Part shown: piece by piece, positions 55,123 through 64,000 of the stretch | Layout of the letters: each line of letters starts with the position of its first letter | Position numbering within the stretch: position 1 is the stretch's first letter | Source: Gammaproteobacteria bacterium | GTDB taxonomy: Bacteria; Pseudomonadota; Gammaproteobacteria; GRL18 | Direction of reading: 5' to 3' | DNA: 64,000 nucleotides | NCBI GenBank assembly: GCA_016744995.1 | Contig: JADGDG010000006.1 | Span: forward strand, 1-64,000 | Position numbers and translations under genes: made by a program | Notes under the pieces: model-generated | The model's input: the letters and a program-made list of their open reading frames with translations, nothing else | Database searches by the model: none | What the model was told of the DNA's origin: nothing

Positions 55123-55414
55123 ATGTTCCGATACTGTCTTAAATGGGAATTTCAGACACAATTTTCAAGCTTAATCAAAAAAATTGTCTTAATTGAGTCA
55201 AAATAAGAAAAAAGTAATTTGATTAACTGGATTAAGAGCTCATTTTTAATTTAATACCAATATTTTTTTACAAATGCATTTGCTAGTAACTGTTGAGATG
55301 TATTGGTTGCTCTCATAAAGCCATAAAAGAATCACTTTTACTAACAATACGATTAAACTTTTCCACTGGCGGTATAGTGCGAGTAATTGGCTAAGTATTT
55401 CCTGATTAATATTT
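55123..55414. other. Gap between island operon and ligA 5' remnant
   Basis: About 290 bases with no intact gene. It must hold the promoter of the island operon near 55130-55260 (very AT-rich). Closer to the remnant, the minus strand has short open stretches, including one ending GFMRATNTSQQLLANAFVKK (next to a YWY stop) and another ending RTIPPVEKFNRIVSKSDSF. These look like decayed coding sequence, possibly of an older insertion, but I cannot identify them. Confidence 0.35.
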
Positions 55415-55789
55415 TTATGCTGTTGAAGGTGTAAAATTTTCTAGATGATATTTAGCAGTTCTTATAAAATCTTCAATTTCTTCTGCTGAGAAGGCATTAG
55501 AAAGTGATAACATCGGCAGTTGATGAGTTACTTGTTTAAAACCATCAAGTATCTGGCCGCCGACACGCTGTGTGGGTGAATCCAGAGTGACAAGTTCCGG
55601 ATATTGAGATTCTAAAGACTCAAGTTGGCGAAATAACTTATCATATTCTACATCTGGGATTTCAGGTGCGTCTAAAACATAATAGTGATGACTATGATAG
55701 TTGAGCGTTTTACGAAGTTGTTGGATCTGTTCGATTAAATCAGCACTTTTTGCATTCAATTGTCCAGTAATCAAGGAGTCCGTACTCAA
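55415..55789 (-). pseudogene. ligA: ligA 5' remnant (domain Ia and start of adenylation domain)
   Basis: The 124 codons start at TTG 55789, overlapping the zipA stop (TTGA), and match LigA domain Ia: LRKTLNYHSHHYYVLDAPEI continuing PDVEYDKLFRQLE, then DSPTQRVGG and MLSLSNAFS. The match ends after TAKYHLENF, a few residues before the KxDG nucleophile, and a stop follows. A LigA is about 670 residues, so this truncated piece cannot ligate. The BRCT domain of the same gene is at 49691-49936. Both parts lie in the right order and strand, so the gene was split by replacement of its middle. Confidence 0.9.
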
Positions 55790-56979
55790 TGGCTGGAACC
55801 TGCCAGCTTTTCTGCCTTAGCCATAGCAAAATTAAGTTTTCGAATTTGTTCTTTTTTATAGCCGATTGCTTGCTGGGTCAATTGACTGCGAGTTTCATCA
55901 CAAAGTTCGCCATCAAGTTCTGCTGCAATCATTTGGGCAACATGAATAAACTCTTCATAGGCTTCATAACTCCCCAGTCGGGTTGGCAAGCGCATAAACA
56001 TTGAGATCCCAGGTGTACTTAAAGATTGTGGTTCCTCAAGATTAAATGTTCCGGGCTCAATTACATTAGCAACACTGAACAAAGCAAAAGTGTCATTTTC
56101 TTCATTGCCTGGGTAATGAAAGATATTCATTTCACCATAAGAAAGCCCCGCTGTTGCTAATGCCTGAAAGAGTTGAACCCCGGAAAAATACTCCCCTCTG
56201 GAAAGAATAGTATGTGAAATAATTAACTCTTCGACACCTTCAGGTAAAGGGTCATAAACAATGCGTATATTTTGCTCTGAGGTATGCTTAGTTTCATCTG
56301 ATGAAGACGTATTTGCTGTAGACTCCGCCACCGAAGCTTGTGACTGTGATGTCTCCACTTTAGTTTGTTCAGCTTCTTCAAGCAATTTTGACGACTCATT
56401 CTGCATAGCTTTTTCAGCAGCTTTTATAACGGAAGCTTGTTTCTTTTCCGGTTCCTCGGCTAAGTCTGGCGTAGCACCAAGTGGCGAAAAAGCATCTAAA
56501 GACTTAGTGTTTTCGTAAGAGGTATTTACAGGTTTTGGATCTGTTTGGCTAATAACTCGTTTACTATTTATATAAACCCCATCAACGAGTTCACGATCAG
56601 CAGTTTGCTGCTTTTCTTTATCGGCTGGAGAAGTTTCCTGTACCATAGTGTGAGGTTTTGTAGTAGCTGTAGTGCTTGTAGCAGCAGTGGTATGAGTTGA
56701 TTTTTCAATTTTGTCATGCTTTATAAAAACATCATCAACATCAAAATCCTCTTTTCTGGATGCCGAAAAAGAACCGGGCAAATCATCAGTCAATGAGTCT
56801 TCCTGATCTGTGCCATTAGAGTGTTCATGCAATAAAAAATCATCTATATCATTGACATGATGATTGAAATCTTTAATTTCATCATTAATTTGTTTGTGAT
56901 GTTTGTAATAGGTAAACATCGCAACAAGCAGTGTGACACCGATTCCTGCGAGTATAAGTAAAAATGTAAGTTCGTCCAT
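55786..56979 (-). CDS. zipA: Cell-division protein ZipA
   Basis: The 397-residue bitopic inner-membrane protein tethers FtsZ to the membrane at the division site. It has an N-terminal transmembrane helix (LTFLLILAGIGVTLLVAMFT), a long charged Thr/Ser/Pro/Glu-rich linker (about 35-260) and the C-terminal FtsZ-binding domain (IISHTILSRGEYFSGVQLFQ, SYGEMNIFHYPG, GISMFMRLPTRLG). Length and layout are typical. It starts 5 bases after smc and its stop overlaps the truncated ligA start, the usual gammaproteobacterial order smc-zipA-ligA. Confidence 0.95.
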   Translation of the reverse strand: MDELTFLLILAGIGVTLLVAMFTYYKHHKQINDEIKDFNHHVNDIDDFLLHEHSNGTDQEDSLTDDLPGSFSASRKEDFDVDDVFIKHDKIEKSTHTTAATSTTATTKPHTMVQETSPADKEKQQTADRELVDGVYINSKRVISQTDPKPVNTSYENTKSLDAFSPLGATPDLAEEPEKKQASVIKAAEKAMQNESSKLLEEAEQTKVETSQSQASVAESTANTSSSDETKHTSEQNIRIVYDPLPEGVEELIISHTILSRGEYFSGVQLFQALATAGLSYGEMNIFHYPGNEENDTFALFSVANVIEPGTFNLEEPQSLSTPGISMFMRLPTRLGSYEAYEEFIHVAQMIAAELDGELCDETRSQLTQQAIGYKKEQIRKLNFAMAKAEKLAGSSH

Positions 56980-56984
56980 AAGTT

Positions 56985-59900
56985 TTAGCTTTCCACCATT
57001 TCAACAGCTTCGTGAATATCCACATCAACAATTCGAGAGACACCAGGTTCTTTCATTGTAACACCACAGAGATGATCTGACATTTCCATTGTCGTTTTAT
57101 TGTGTGTAATGTAAATAAACTGTACATTTTTTGACATTTCCTTAACCATTGCACAAAAACGCCCAACATTTGCCTCATCAAGAGGTGCATCCACTTCATC
57201 AAGCATACAAAATGGCGCTGGATTTAATTCGAATATTGCAAAAACCAATGACACTGCAGTCATTGCTTTTTCACCACCGGATAGAAGGTGGATTGTGCTG
57301 TTTCGTTTTCCGGGAGGCCGGGCCATAATAGTGACCCCCGTATTGAGCAAATCATCACCAGTTAGATCCAGATAGGCATGACCACCACCGAATAATTTAG
57401 GAAAGAGTCGCTGCACACCAGAATTAATTTTATCAAATGTTTCCTTAAAACGTGTGCGGGTTTCTCGATCAATTTTTGCAATAGCACCTTCCAGAGTCTC
57501 AAGGGCGCCAAGCAGATCATCGTTTTGAGCATCCAGATATTTTTTTCGTTCTGATTGCTCTTTAAATTCATCAATCGCTGCCAGGTTAATCGATCCTAAC
57601 CTCTGAATGCGTTGCGCCAGTATATCTACTTCTGATTTCCAGATGGACTCACTGGCCTCCTGCGGCATCCCCATAAAAAGAGCTTCCAATGAAAATCCGG
57701 ATTCATCGACTTGTTCTTTTAAGGTTTGCCGCCGAACGATTAACTCCTGAGAAGCAATACGCAGTGATTCTAATTCTGAACGATAAGCTTGCAGAGTATT
57801 CTCAATCTGAGCTCTGTTTTTATCAAATTCACGTAAGGCATGATCAACTTCCTCAACCTTTTGACGAGCTTGGGTAAGCTGCTCTTCGACTAAAATTCGA
57901 GACTCAAGGTATTGTTCAAGTTCTTCATTAAGCTGTTGAATCGAATCTCCCTCATCATCAGTCATCATATTGAGTAACTGCTGGCGACGTTGGGATAATT
58001 GCTCCAACTGGCCTTTGAGGCGGGTCATGCCCTGTTGCGTAGAATTAAGTTCTGTTTTTATACCTCGCAAGCGAATTTCCAATGCATGGCTATGTTCTCG
58101 GTTTTCACGAGCTTTGATACGCATTTCTTCAAGTTGGCCACGATGTGATTCACGTTCCTGAGTCAACTGCTCACGCTGCAGTGAAAAATCTTCAATCATT
58201 TCCAATGCAGCATGTAGTCTTTCCATTGACTCTTCAATGGAGATCTTAGAATCACTGATTTGCTGATTTATTTCTTCTATTTCATTATTAACATTTGTTT
58301 GACGGTTATTTATCTGTTCAAGCCGTGACTGCCTGGCACTGGTTTGAGAGCGAAGCTCTGAGAGATTACGATTATGTTGATTAAATTCCGTTTGCAGATT
58401 TTCACGATTGTGCTCAATCTCACGCAATTGATTACGTCCCTGCTCTATTAATTCACCCTGTTCATCAACTAATTGCTGTGTCTGAAGCAGTTTTTCATTA
58501 AGTTCTTTAATCTCCTGCTCTCGAGCCAGTACACCACCCTTCTGGTCAGTCTCTTTTATGACACGTACCCAGTTAGATCCAAGCCAGATACCCTCCTGGG
58601 TGACTATTGACTGATGCAGTTCAAGCTGACTGCGTAAAGAGATGGCAGTGGTTAATTCAGCTGCTGCGAAAATGCCATTTAAGCCCGGTTTGATTAACTG
58701 AGACACACCATCAACGAATGATTCAAGCAGCGGCAGGTCGATATTAGAATTTTGCTGAGCAGAATGTGAAGCGGTGGTATTATTTAAGTTTTCAACCAGA
58801 GTCAGATTTGACTTTTCCAAACTCATTAAAGAATCAAACAAGGGTTCAATAGTTTCAACGCAGGTGGCTTCAAGATAGTCGCCAAGTACACATTCTACTG
58901 CAGTATTCCAATCATTATTGACACTGATTTGTTCAGCAATTCGAGGCTTGTCTGCAATGTTTTGCTGAGTCATCCATTGCTGAAGTGATTTGTCATTCTT
59001 ACCCAGAGCTGCCTGCTGTAATGCTTCCAGTGAAGCCTTACGGCCTTTAAGTGACTGCAAGTCACTGCGATGTTGATCCAGTTCGTTATTCAGATGATGA
59101 TTTTCATCACGAATATTCTGAATTGATTCGCGCTCAAGACCTAATTGTTGTTGTAAATTGGTGGTAATTTGTTCAGATTCAGAGACTTCCAGCTCAAGAG
59201 TTTGTAAAGACTCTTCCAGATGGCTTGTTGACGAGTGGCTGAGTTCATCCTGGAGTTTTTCTATACGCTGTTCCTGATGACTGATCGTCTGCTCGATCTG
59301 ACTGATTTTGGTTCGCTCAATTTGTGCTGTTTGTGATGGTTCCTGCGACTGTTGATTAAATTCATCCCAGCGCATTTGCCAATCCTGCATGGCATGCTCA
59401 TACTCTGCCAGCATTTGTGAAGATTGCTCCTCAAGTTCACTGGCTTGCTCAAAATCTGGTTCAATTTGTTCCAGTTGTGAGCTTAATAACTGAAATTTTT
59501 CATCATCTTCAAGCAGGTGGGCATTCATGCTTTCGTACGAGCGTTCAGCCTGCTCGAGATCTTCTTTTAACTGCTGATTTTTTTCTTTGGTATGACTGAT
59601 TGCCTGTTCGATTCTGGCAATATCTGCACCAATACGATAAAAATCACCCTGAATGGTGTTGAATGCATCATTGGCTTCTATATTAACTTCGCGAGATTCT
59701 TCAATACCAGCTTCAACAGCTCTTAATTCTGAAATTTGCTGCTCAAGTGAAATTTCTTTTTCCTGGATTAATGATTCCTGCTGTTTGGCTTTGATGTCAA
59801 TGGTATCCCAACGCAACGCCTGCAGCTGTGCTTTTTTCAGTCGTTCTTCTTTTTTTAGTTCAGTATAACGTTCTGCTGTACGTGCCTGGCGCTGCAAATG

Positions 59901-60518
59901 AGCAATCTGTTTGTCCAACTCCATACGTATATCATCAAGTCGCTCAAGATTTTCCCGAGTATGTCGAATACGGTTTTCAGTTTCTTTTCGGCGTTCTTTG
60001 TATTTAGAGATACCTGCGGCTTCATCGATATAAACCCGTAATTCTTCAGGCTTTGACTCAATCAGCCGTGAAATCATGCCCTGTTCAATTATTGAGTAAC
60101 TTCTGGGCCCCAGTCCCGTGCCAAGAAATAAATCGGTAACATCACGGCGCCTGCAACGGACATTATTTAAAAAATATTGTGACTGCGCATCACGATTGAC
60201 GGTTCTTTTTACAGAAATTTCATTATATTGGACATACTCACCACCAATCGCACCATCAGAATTGTCAAACAGCAGTTCTACTGTACATTGACCGACGGGT
60301 TTGCGGCCCGATGAACCATTAAAGATAACATCAGTCATGGACTCGCCACGGAGGTTTTTGGCTGAGCTCTCACCCATAACCCAACGCACCGCATCAATAG
60401 TGTTGGACTTGCCGCAACCATTAGGCCCCAGGATGCTTACCAGATCGCTTGGAAAGGATAATACTGTCGGATCAACAAAAGATTTAAAACCTGAGAGTTT
60501 GATTTTGCTTAAGCGCAT
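56985..60518 (-). CDS. smc: Chromosome segregation protein SMC
   Basis: The 1177-residue SMC ATPase organises chromosomal DNA. N-terminal Walker A GPNGCGKSNT (31-40), coiled coil (about 170-500), hinge near residues 510-660, return coiled coil, then C-terminal signature LLSGGEKAMTAVSLVFA and Walker B FCMLDEVDAPLDEANV. Lengths suit the family. The presence of SMC rather than MukB separates this organism from enterobacteria and vibrios. It is divergent from queF with a 152-base promoter gap. Confidence 0.97.
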   Translation of the reverse strand: MRLSKIKLSGFKSFVDPTVLSFPSDLVSILGPNGCGKSNTIDAVRWVMGESSAKNLRGESMTDVIFNGSSGRKPVGQCTVELLFDNSDGAIGGEYVQYNEISVKRTVNRDAQSQYFLNNVRCRRRDVTDLFLGTGLGPRSYSIIEQGMISRLIESKPEELRVYIDEAAGISKYKERRKETENRIRHTRENLERLDDIRMELDKQIAHLQRQARTAERYTELKKEERLKKAQLQALRWDTIDIKAKQQESLIQEKEISLEQQISELRAVEAGIEESREVNIEANDAFNTIQGDFYRIGADIARIEQAISHTKEKNQQLKEDLEQAERSYESMNAHLLEDDEKFQLLSSQLEQIEPDFEQASELEEQSSQMLAEYEHAMQDWQMRWDEFNQQSQEPSQTAQIERTKISQIEQTISHQEQRIEKLQDELSHSSTSHLEESLQTLELEVSESEQITTNLQQQLGLERESIQNIRDENHHLNNELDQHRSDLQSLKGRKASLEALQQAALGKNDKSLQQWMTQQNIADKPRIAEQISVNNDWNTAVECVLGDYLEATCVETIEPLFDSLMSLEKSNLTLVENLNNTTASHSAQQNSNIDLPLLESFVDGVSQLIKPGLNGIFAAAELTTAISLRSQLELHQSIVTQEGIWLGSNWVRVIKETDQKGGVLAREQEIKELNEKLLQTQQLVDEQGELIEQGRNQLREIEHNRENLQTEFNQHNRNLSELRSQTSARQSRLEQINNRQTNVNNEIEEINQQISDSKISIEESMERLHAALEMIEDFSLQREQLTQERESHRGQLEEMRIKARENREHSHALEIRLRGIKTELNSTQQGMTRLKGQLEQLSQRRQQLLNMMTDDEGDSIQQLNEELEQYLESRILVEEQLTQARQKVEEVDHALREFDKNRAQIENTLQAYRSELESLRIASQELIVRRQTLKEQVDESGFSLEALFMGMPQEASESIWKSEVDILAQRIQRLGSINLAAIDEFKEQSERKKYLDAQNDDLLGALETLEGAIAKIDRETRTRFKETFDKINSGVQRLFPKLFGGGHAYLDLTGDDLLNTGVTIMARPPGKRNSTIHLLSGGEKAMTAVSLVFAIFELNPAPFCMLDEVDAPLDEANVGRFCAMVKEMSKNVQFIYITHNKTTMEMSDHLCGVTMKEPGVSRIVDVDIHEAVEMVES

Positions 60519-60670
60519 TCCGTTACTTTATTAGTCTTAGAAAGTTATAAAATATATCTGAGCAGGACATTTTAACCAATGTGATCATCCTTTACCAGTT
60601 TGTATGAATTCTTCCGCCTAATAGTGTAAAATCTGCGTTTTAAAAAATAAGTACATTTTAGGAACAGACT

Positions 60671-61060
60671 ATGTCAACACAACCCAGTAAAGAACTTGAA
60701 ACCTTTGAAAATCCAACGCCTGAGCGGGATTATACTATTCGTATCAAGGTTCCGGAGTTTACCTGCCTATGCCCTAAAACAGGTCAGCCTGACTTTGCCA
60801 CCATCAATATTGAATATATTGCTGATAAACAATGTGTTGAATTAAAATCATTGAAAATGTACATGTGGTCGTTTAGAAATGAAGGGGCTTTTCATGAAAA
60901 GGTCACTAACGATATTCTTTCAGATCTGGTCAAAGCCACAGAGCCTCGCTTTATGAGAATTTGTGCTGAGTTTTATGTGCGTGGAGGTATTTATACCACT
61001 GTTATTGCTGAGCACCGTGCTGAACACTGGACGCCACCCATCCCAGTTCAATTGCCTTAA
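60671..61060 (+). CDS. queF: NADPH-dependent preQ0 reductase QueF, short type
   Basis: The 129-residue T-fold enzyme reduces 7-cyano-7-deazaguanine (preQ0) to preQ1 for queuosine in tRNA. The active site is [11 protein letters not shown] with catalytic Cys34 and Asp41, and the QueF motif is [20 protein letters not shown] (57-76). This is the single-domain form; E. coli-type QueF is about twice as long. AGGAACAG stands before ATG 60671. Confidence 0.95.
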   Translation: MSTQPSKELETFENPTPERDYTIRIKVPEFTCLCPKTGQPDFATINIEYIADKQCVELKSLKMYMWSFRNEGAFHEKVTNDILSDLVKATEPRFMRICAEFYVRGGIYTTVIAEHRAEHWTPPIPVQLP

Positions 61061-61073
61061 GTACGACTAATTT

Positions 61074-62429
61074 ATGTACAGTTTAGGAATAGATACTGGT
61101 ACTTCAGGTATTCGTGCAGTGATTCTGGATAAAAATCACTGTATTATTGCTCAGTCTAATCAAGCACTTCCCCCCAGCCAGCCATATTACTCCACCAATG
61201 ATTTAAAACATGAACAAGTCACAGGTTATTCGCAAACACCATCAGACTGGTGGAATACACTGGAAAATGTATTATTTAAATTATCAGAAATACTGCATAA
61301 AGATCATAACTTGAGTTTTGAAAATATTTCGCACCTGGCAATTGATGGTACTTCAGGCACTGTCCTGCTGTGTGACATCAAAGGAGAACCACTGTCAGAA
61401 GCTCTTATGTATAATGATCAACGTGGTGTTCAGGAGGCTGAACAGATCCAGCAACATGCTGTTGGTAATACAGCAGCTATTGGCGTCACCTCAGGATTGG
61501 CAAAGCTCCTCTGGCTTTATAAATATTCTGAAAATACCAACCTTGTACATTATGCCCTGAATCAGTCTGACTGGCTCAGTGGTCAACTCCTGGGGAAATA
61601 TGGCTCCAGCGATCATAATAATGCCTTAAAAATGGGTTATGATGCTCAAAACCATTGCTGGCCACAGTGGCTTATGGATTTTTTAAAGAAATTAAATCTT
61701 CCCGCTTCAATACTTCCTGAGGTGTTAACGCCAGGCCACATAATAGGAACAGTTTCACCTGAAATTGCACTGCATTTTGGTTTTAATAAACAATTAAAAA
61801 TTTGTGCAGGCACAACTGACAGCACAGCAGCTATCATCGCTGCCGGTGCTGAAAATATTGGTGATGCAGTCACCTCTCTTGGTTCAACTCTAGTGATGAA
61901 AATAGTCTCTGAAGAGGCTATTTTTGACACAAAAACAGGTGTCTATAGTCAGCCGTACGGTAATTTTTGGCTTGTCGGAGGAGGCTCTAATTCAGGAGGT
62001 GAAGTTCTGAAGCAATATTTTACTCAGCATCAAATACAACATTTGACAAAACAGCTCAATGAAAAATTAAAAAAACAGACCTTGAAGATGCTAGACTTAA
62101 ATTATTACCCATTAACAACACCCGGTGAACGATTCCCGATTCAGGATCCTAAGCTGCAACCTGAACTTTCACCCAGACCAGAACAAAAAATTGATTTTTT
62201 TCAGGCTCTGCTGGAAGGAATGGCTGATATTGAAACACTGGCCTATAAAAAACTGGTTGATTTAGGTGCTCCTTATCCCAAACTAGTAACAAGTATCGGT
62301 GGCGGAGCATTCAATGAAAGCTGGCGTTTCATTAGAGAACAAAAGTTAGGCATATCAGTTAAAACAGCTGAACTGGAGCAAGCTGCATGTGGTGCAGCAA
62401 TATTGGCTCAAAATAGCTGGCTTAAATAA
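61074..62429 (+). CDS. FGGY-family carbohydrate kinase
   Basis: The 451-residue sugar kinase of the actin/hexokinase fold starts SLGIDTGTSGIRAVILD and has LAIDGTSGTVLLCD, the aspartate-bearing QSDWLSGQLLGK, CAGTTDSTAAIIAAGA, and the C-terminal phosphate/adenosine sites TSIGGGAFNESWRFIREQKL and AACGAAILA. Its small size and sequence recall the D-ribulose/xylulose kinase group from cyanobacteria and plants more than E. coli XylB. The substrate is not certain. It lies 13 bases after queF on the same strand. Confidence 0.85.
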   Translation: MYSLGIDTGTSGIRAVILDKNHCIIAQSNQALPPSQPYYSTNDLKHEQVTGYSQTPSDWWNTLENVLFKLSEILHKDHNLSFENISHLAIDGTSGTVLLCDIKGEPLSEALMYNDQRGVQEAEQIQQHAVGNTAAIGVTSGLAKLLWLYKYSENTNLVHYALNQSDWLSGQLLGKYGSSDHNNALKMGYDAQNHCWPQWLMDFLKKLNLPASILPEVLTPGHIIGTVSPEIALHFGFNKQLKICAGTTDSTAAIIAAGAENIGDAVTSLGSTLVMKIVSEEAIFDTKTGVYSQPYGNFWLVGGGSNSGGEVLKQYFTQHQIQHLTKQLNEKLKKQTLKMLDLNYYPLTTPGERFPIQDPKLQPELSPRPEQKIDFFQALLEGMADIETLAYKKLVDLGAPYPKLVTSIGGGAFNESWRFIREQKLGISVKTAELEQAACGAAILAQNSWLK

Positions 62430-62469
62430 TAAAATGTAACTACTCATTATTAAGGAAAAAGGTTTTTTT

Positions 62470-63234
62470 ATGTCGCAATGCAACAATCCTGTCACAGGAA
62501 TTTCGTATTTATTTAAAGCAATCCCCCTTTTAACCCAACCCGGTATTAAAAGTTATGTCATTATCCCTCTGCTGATCAATATTTTCTTTTTTTCAATTGG
62601 TATTTATTTTGGTTTTGCTTATTTTGCAGAATACATGGATAAGTTTCTCGATACATCCGGATTGTGGTCCTGGGTTGCCAACATTGTTGACTTCATAAAA
62701 CCTTTGCTTTACGTGGTCTTTGGACTGGCCTTACTGGTTCTAATCTTTTATACCTTTTCAATTCTTGCGAATATCATTGCTGCCCCATTTAACAGCCTTT
62801 TAGCAGAAGCTACTGAAAAATATCTCACCGGCCAAACTATGGAAGATTCAGGTGGTTTTAAACAAATTATGAAAGATCTTATTCCGACTATCTTAATGGA
62901 AATTAGAAAACTGATTTATATGATCCTCTGGTCAATTCCTTTCTTAATCATGCTGTTTGTTATTCCTGTTATCGGCCCTGTTATCTGGTTCTTATTTACA
63001 GCATGGATGATGTCATTACAATATATGGATTACCCTATGGGAAATCATAAACTCAGTTTCTCAGAACAGCGATCACTACAAGGAAAAAGTCGTTTATTTT
63101 CAATGGGGTTTGGCGGTGTAACCATGGGGGCATCAATGATCCCTTTTATTAACTTTATTATCATGCCTACAGCTGTCATCGCCGCAACCATCATCTGGGT
63201 TGAGCAATATGCAGAAGTTAATATTAAGCAATAA
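62470..63234 (+). CDS. cysZ: Sulfate transporter CysZ
   Basis: The 254-residue inner-membrane protein has long hydrophobic helices with the CysZ features: NPVTGISYLFKAIPLLTQPG at the start, ILANIIAAPFNSLLAEATEK near the middle and a conserved WMMSLQYMDYPMGNHKLSF in the C-terminal third. CysZ imports sulfate for assimilation. AAGGAAAAAGG precedes ATG 62470. It follows the kinase gene by 40 bases; nothing else for sulfate assimilation is in view. Confidence 0.9.
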   Translation: MSQCNNPVTGISYLFKAIPLLTQPGIKSYVIIPLLINIFFFSIGIYFGFAYFAEYMDKFLDTSGLWSWVANIVDFIKPLLYVVFGLALLVLIFYTFSILANIIAAPFNSLLAEATEKYLTGQTMEDSGGFKQIMKDLIPTILMEIRKLIYMILWSIPFLIMLFVIPVIGPVIWFLFTAWMMSLQYMDYPMGNHKLSFSEQRSLQGKSRLFSMGFGGVTMGASMIPFINFIIMPTAVIAATIIWVEQYAEVNIKQ

Positions 63235-63420
63235 CGGCCAAGTCGCTAAGAATTGATTGTTTATTGAACAGGAGGCGGTGTCAAATGGCGGCAGACACTG
63301 ACTCTTATTAACTCTTTATTAGCGATGTAATTTGAGTAGTTACAAAAATACATATACCCCTATCAATTATTTAATTTTATTCTATAATCTATACTATAAA
63401 AATAAAATTTAATAATAATT

Positions 63421-64000
63421 ATGCATTTAGATAGCAAAAAAGCACGGCCTCTTCTTTTCTTTTCATTTACTTTCATAATAGCTCTGACCCTGATATCAAA
63501 CATTTTAGGTTTTGAGTACCTCAGTAAAGTTCAGAATGATATTAATCAAATAATAGAAACTCAAAATACTCAAATTGCCTATATGAATAAGATGCGCTCT
63601 CTTGCGCGTGAAAGAGTCATCAAACTCCAATCAATAAGTAATGAACGTGATCCCTTTAAGCTAGATGATATTATTTCTGAATTTCATGAATTAGGCGGCC
63701 TCTTTTTACAAAATAGAGAGCAATTAATGACCACCTCTCTTACCGAGGATGAGCGTACTCTTCTAAATTTACAAAGAGAAATCGCTCGAAACATTGTTGC
63801 CAGCCAGTATAAAGTTATCCAGCTGGCTGAAGATGGAGAATACAGGCAAGCATCACACTTTTTAATGAGTTATACCATTCCCGCACAAAATGAAAATATT
63901 TCATTAATGGATCAGTTTATACTGTATCAAAATCATCAGAATCTTTTTTTAAAGTCAGAAGCCCAAAAGAAAATTATATCCGCATCGGATACGGTTTTTT
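63421..64000 (+). CDS. Membrane sensor protein, N-terminal part (3' end outside window)
   Basis: The frame is open from ATG 63421 to the window edge (193 residues). It has one transmembrane helix (about residues 12-32, LLFFSFTFIIALTLISNILG) and then about 160 residues of helical periplasmic domain (RSLARERVIKLQSISNERDP, then LARNIVASQYK-like helices and EYRQASHFLMSY), a four-helix-bundle type input domain as in chemoreceptors or GGDEF/EAL sensors. The second membrane helix and output domain lie outside. Only the general class can be given. Confidence 0.65.
   Translation, partial: MHLDSKKARPLLFFSFTFIIALTLISNILGFEYLSKVQNDINQIIETQNTQIAYMNKMRSLARERVIKLQSISNERDPFKLDDIISEFHELGGLFLQNREQLMTTSLTEDERTLLNLQREIARNIVASQYKVIQLAEDGEYRQASHFLMSYTIPAQNENISLMDQFILYQNHQNLFLKSEAQKKIISASDTVF

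Noticed and set aside
63266..63299. Eight-codon minigene after AGGAGG (MAADTDSY)
   Set aside because: Very short, no context, and the 9-base spacing plus a small GTGTC/GACAC stem are explained by chance; not listed as a gene.

Overview
The window is AT-rich chromosomal DNA from a gammaproteobacterium. The order smc-zipA-ligA, the sucA-sucB-lpd operon, CysZ, a YciC-like protein and many c-di-GMP and two-component proteins support this. I cannot name the genus. I saw no rRNA, tRNA, CRISPR array, transposase or integrase.

Layout. 1-4446: a heavy-metal (Cu/Ag-type) efflux operon (CusB-like adaptor, TolC-like channel) divergent from a small membrane protein and a CusR/CusS-like two-component pair, with a 46-bp perfect palindrome between them. 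5159-11444: a type I secretion locus made of an RTX protein with three exact-length 155-residue N-terminal repeats, an ABC exporter with an unusual C-terminal tail, and an HlyD-type adaptor. 11505-22384: sensory and regulatory genes, namely a soluble zinc-binding chemoreceptor, rubredoxin, a Rap1a-like secreted protein, an AraC-HDOD fusion, a REC-PAS-GGDEF-EAL protein whose receiver lost its phospho-acceptor Asp, and a PilZ/TPR/WD40/DUF6499-like operon. 22517-32026: a YciC-like protein, a PreP-like M16C protease, and the 2-oxoglutarate dehydrogenase operon. 32110-35052: a TerB-like, TMEM43-like and GYF-AIM24 cluster.

35103-44417 is a nine-gene, minus-strand operon of exported proteins I do not recognise. 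Four genes share a cysteine-containing N-terminal module, one ends in four exact 37-residue repeats, one is an outer-membrane barrel, and a coupled gene pair is present twice as direct repeats of about 1.06 kb. Behind it lies a NarL-type histidine kinase/regulator pair. Matching TACC-N8-GGTA sites lie upstream of both the regulator gene and the nine-gene operon, suggesting that this pair controls the surface operon and itself.

49691-55789 is the most striking region. The housekeeping ligA gene is broken. Its N-terminal 124 codons remain behind zipA and its C-terminal BRCT domain remains at 49691-49936, but the catalytic middle is gone. In its place is a block of about 5.5 kb, all co-oriented: a GHKL ATPase, a STAS-like (DUF4325-type) protein, a one-helix membrane protein, an NYN-LOTUS putative RNase and a complete but divergent NAD-dependent DNA ligase. 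The block therefore appears to replace the essential gene it destroyed. It has the composition of a defence or partner-switching island, and I regard it as the best candidate for an undescribed system.

55786-64000 returns to core genes: zipA, smc, queF (short type), an FGGY sugar kinase, cysZ and the start of a membrane sensor cut by the window edge.
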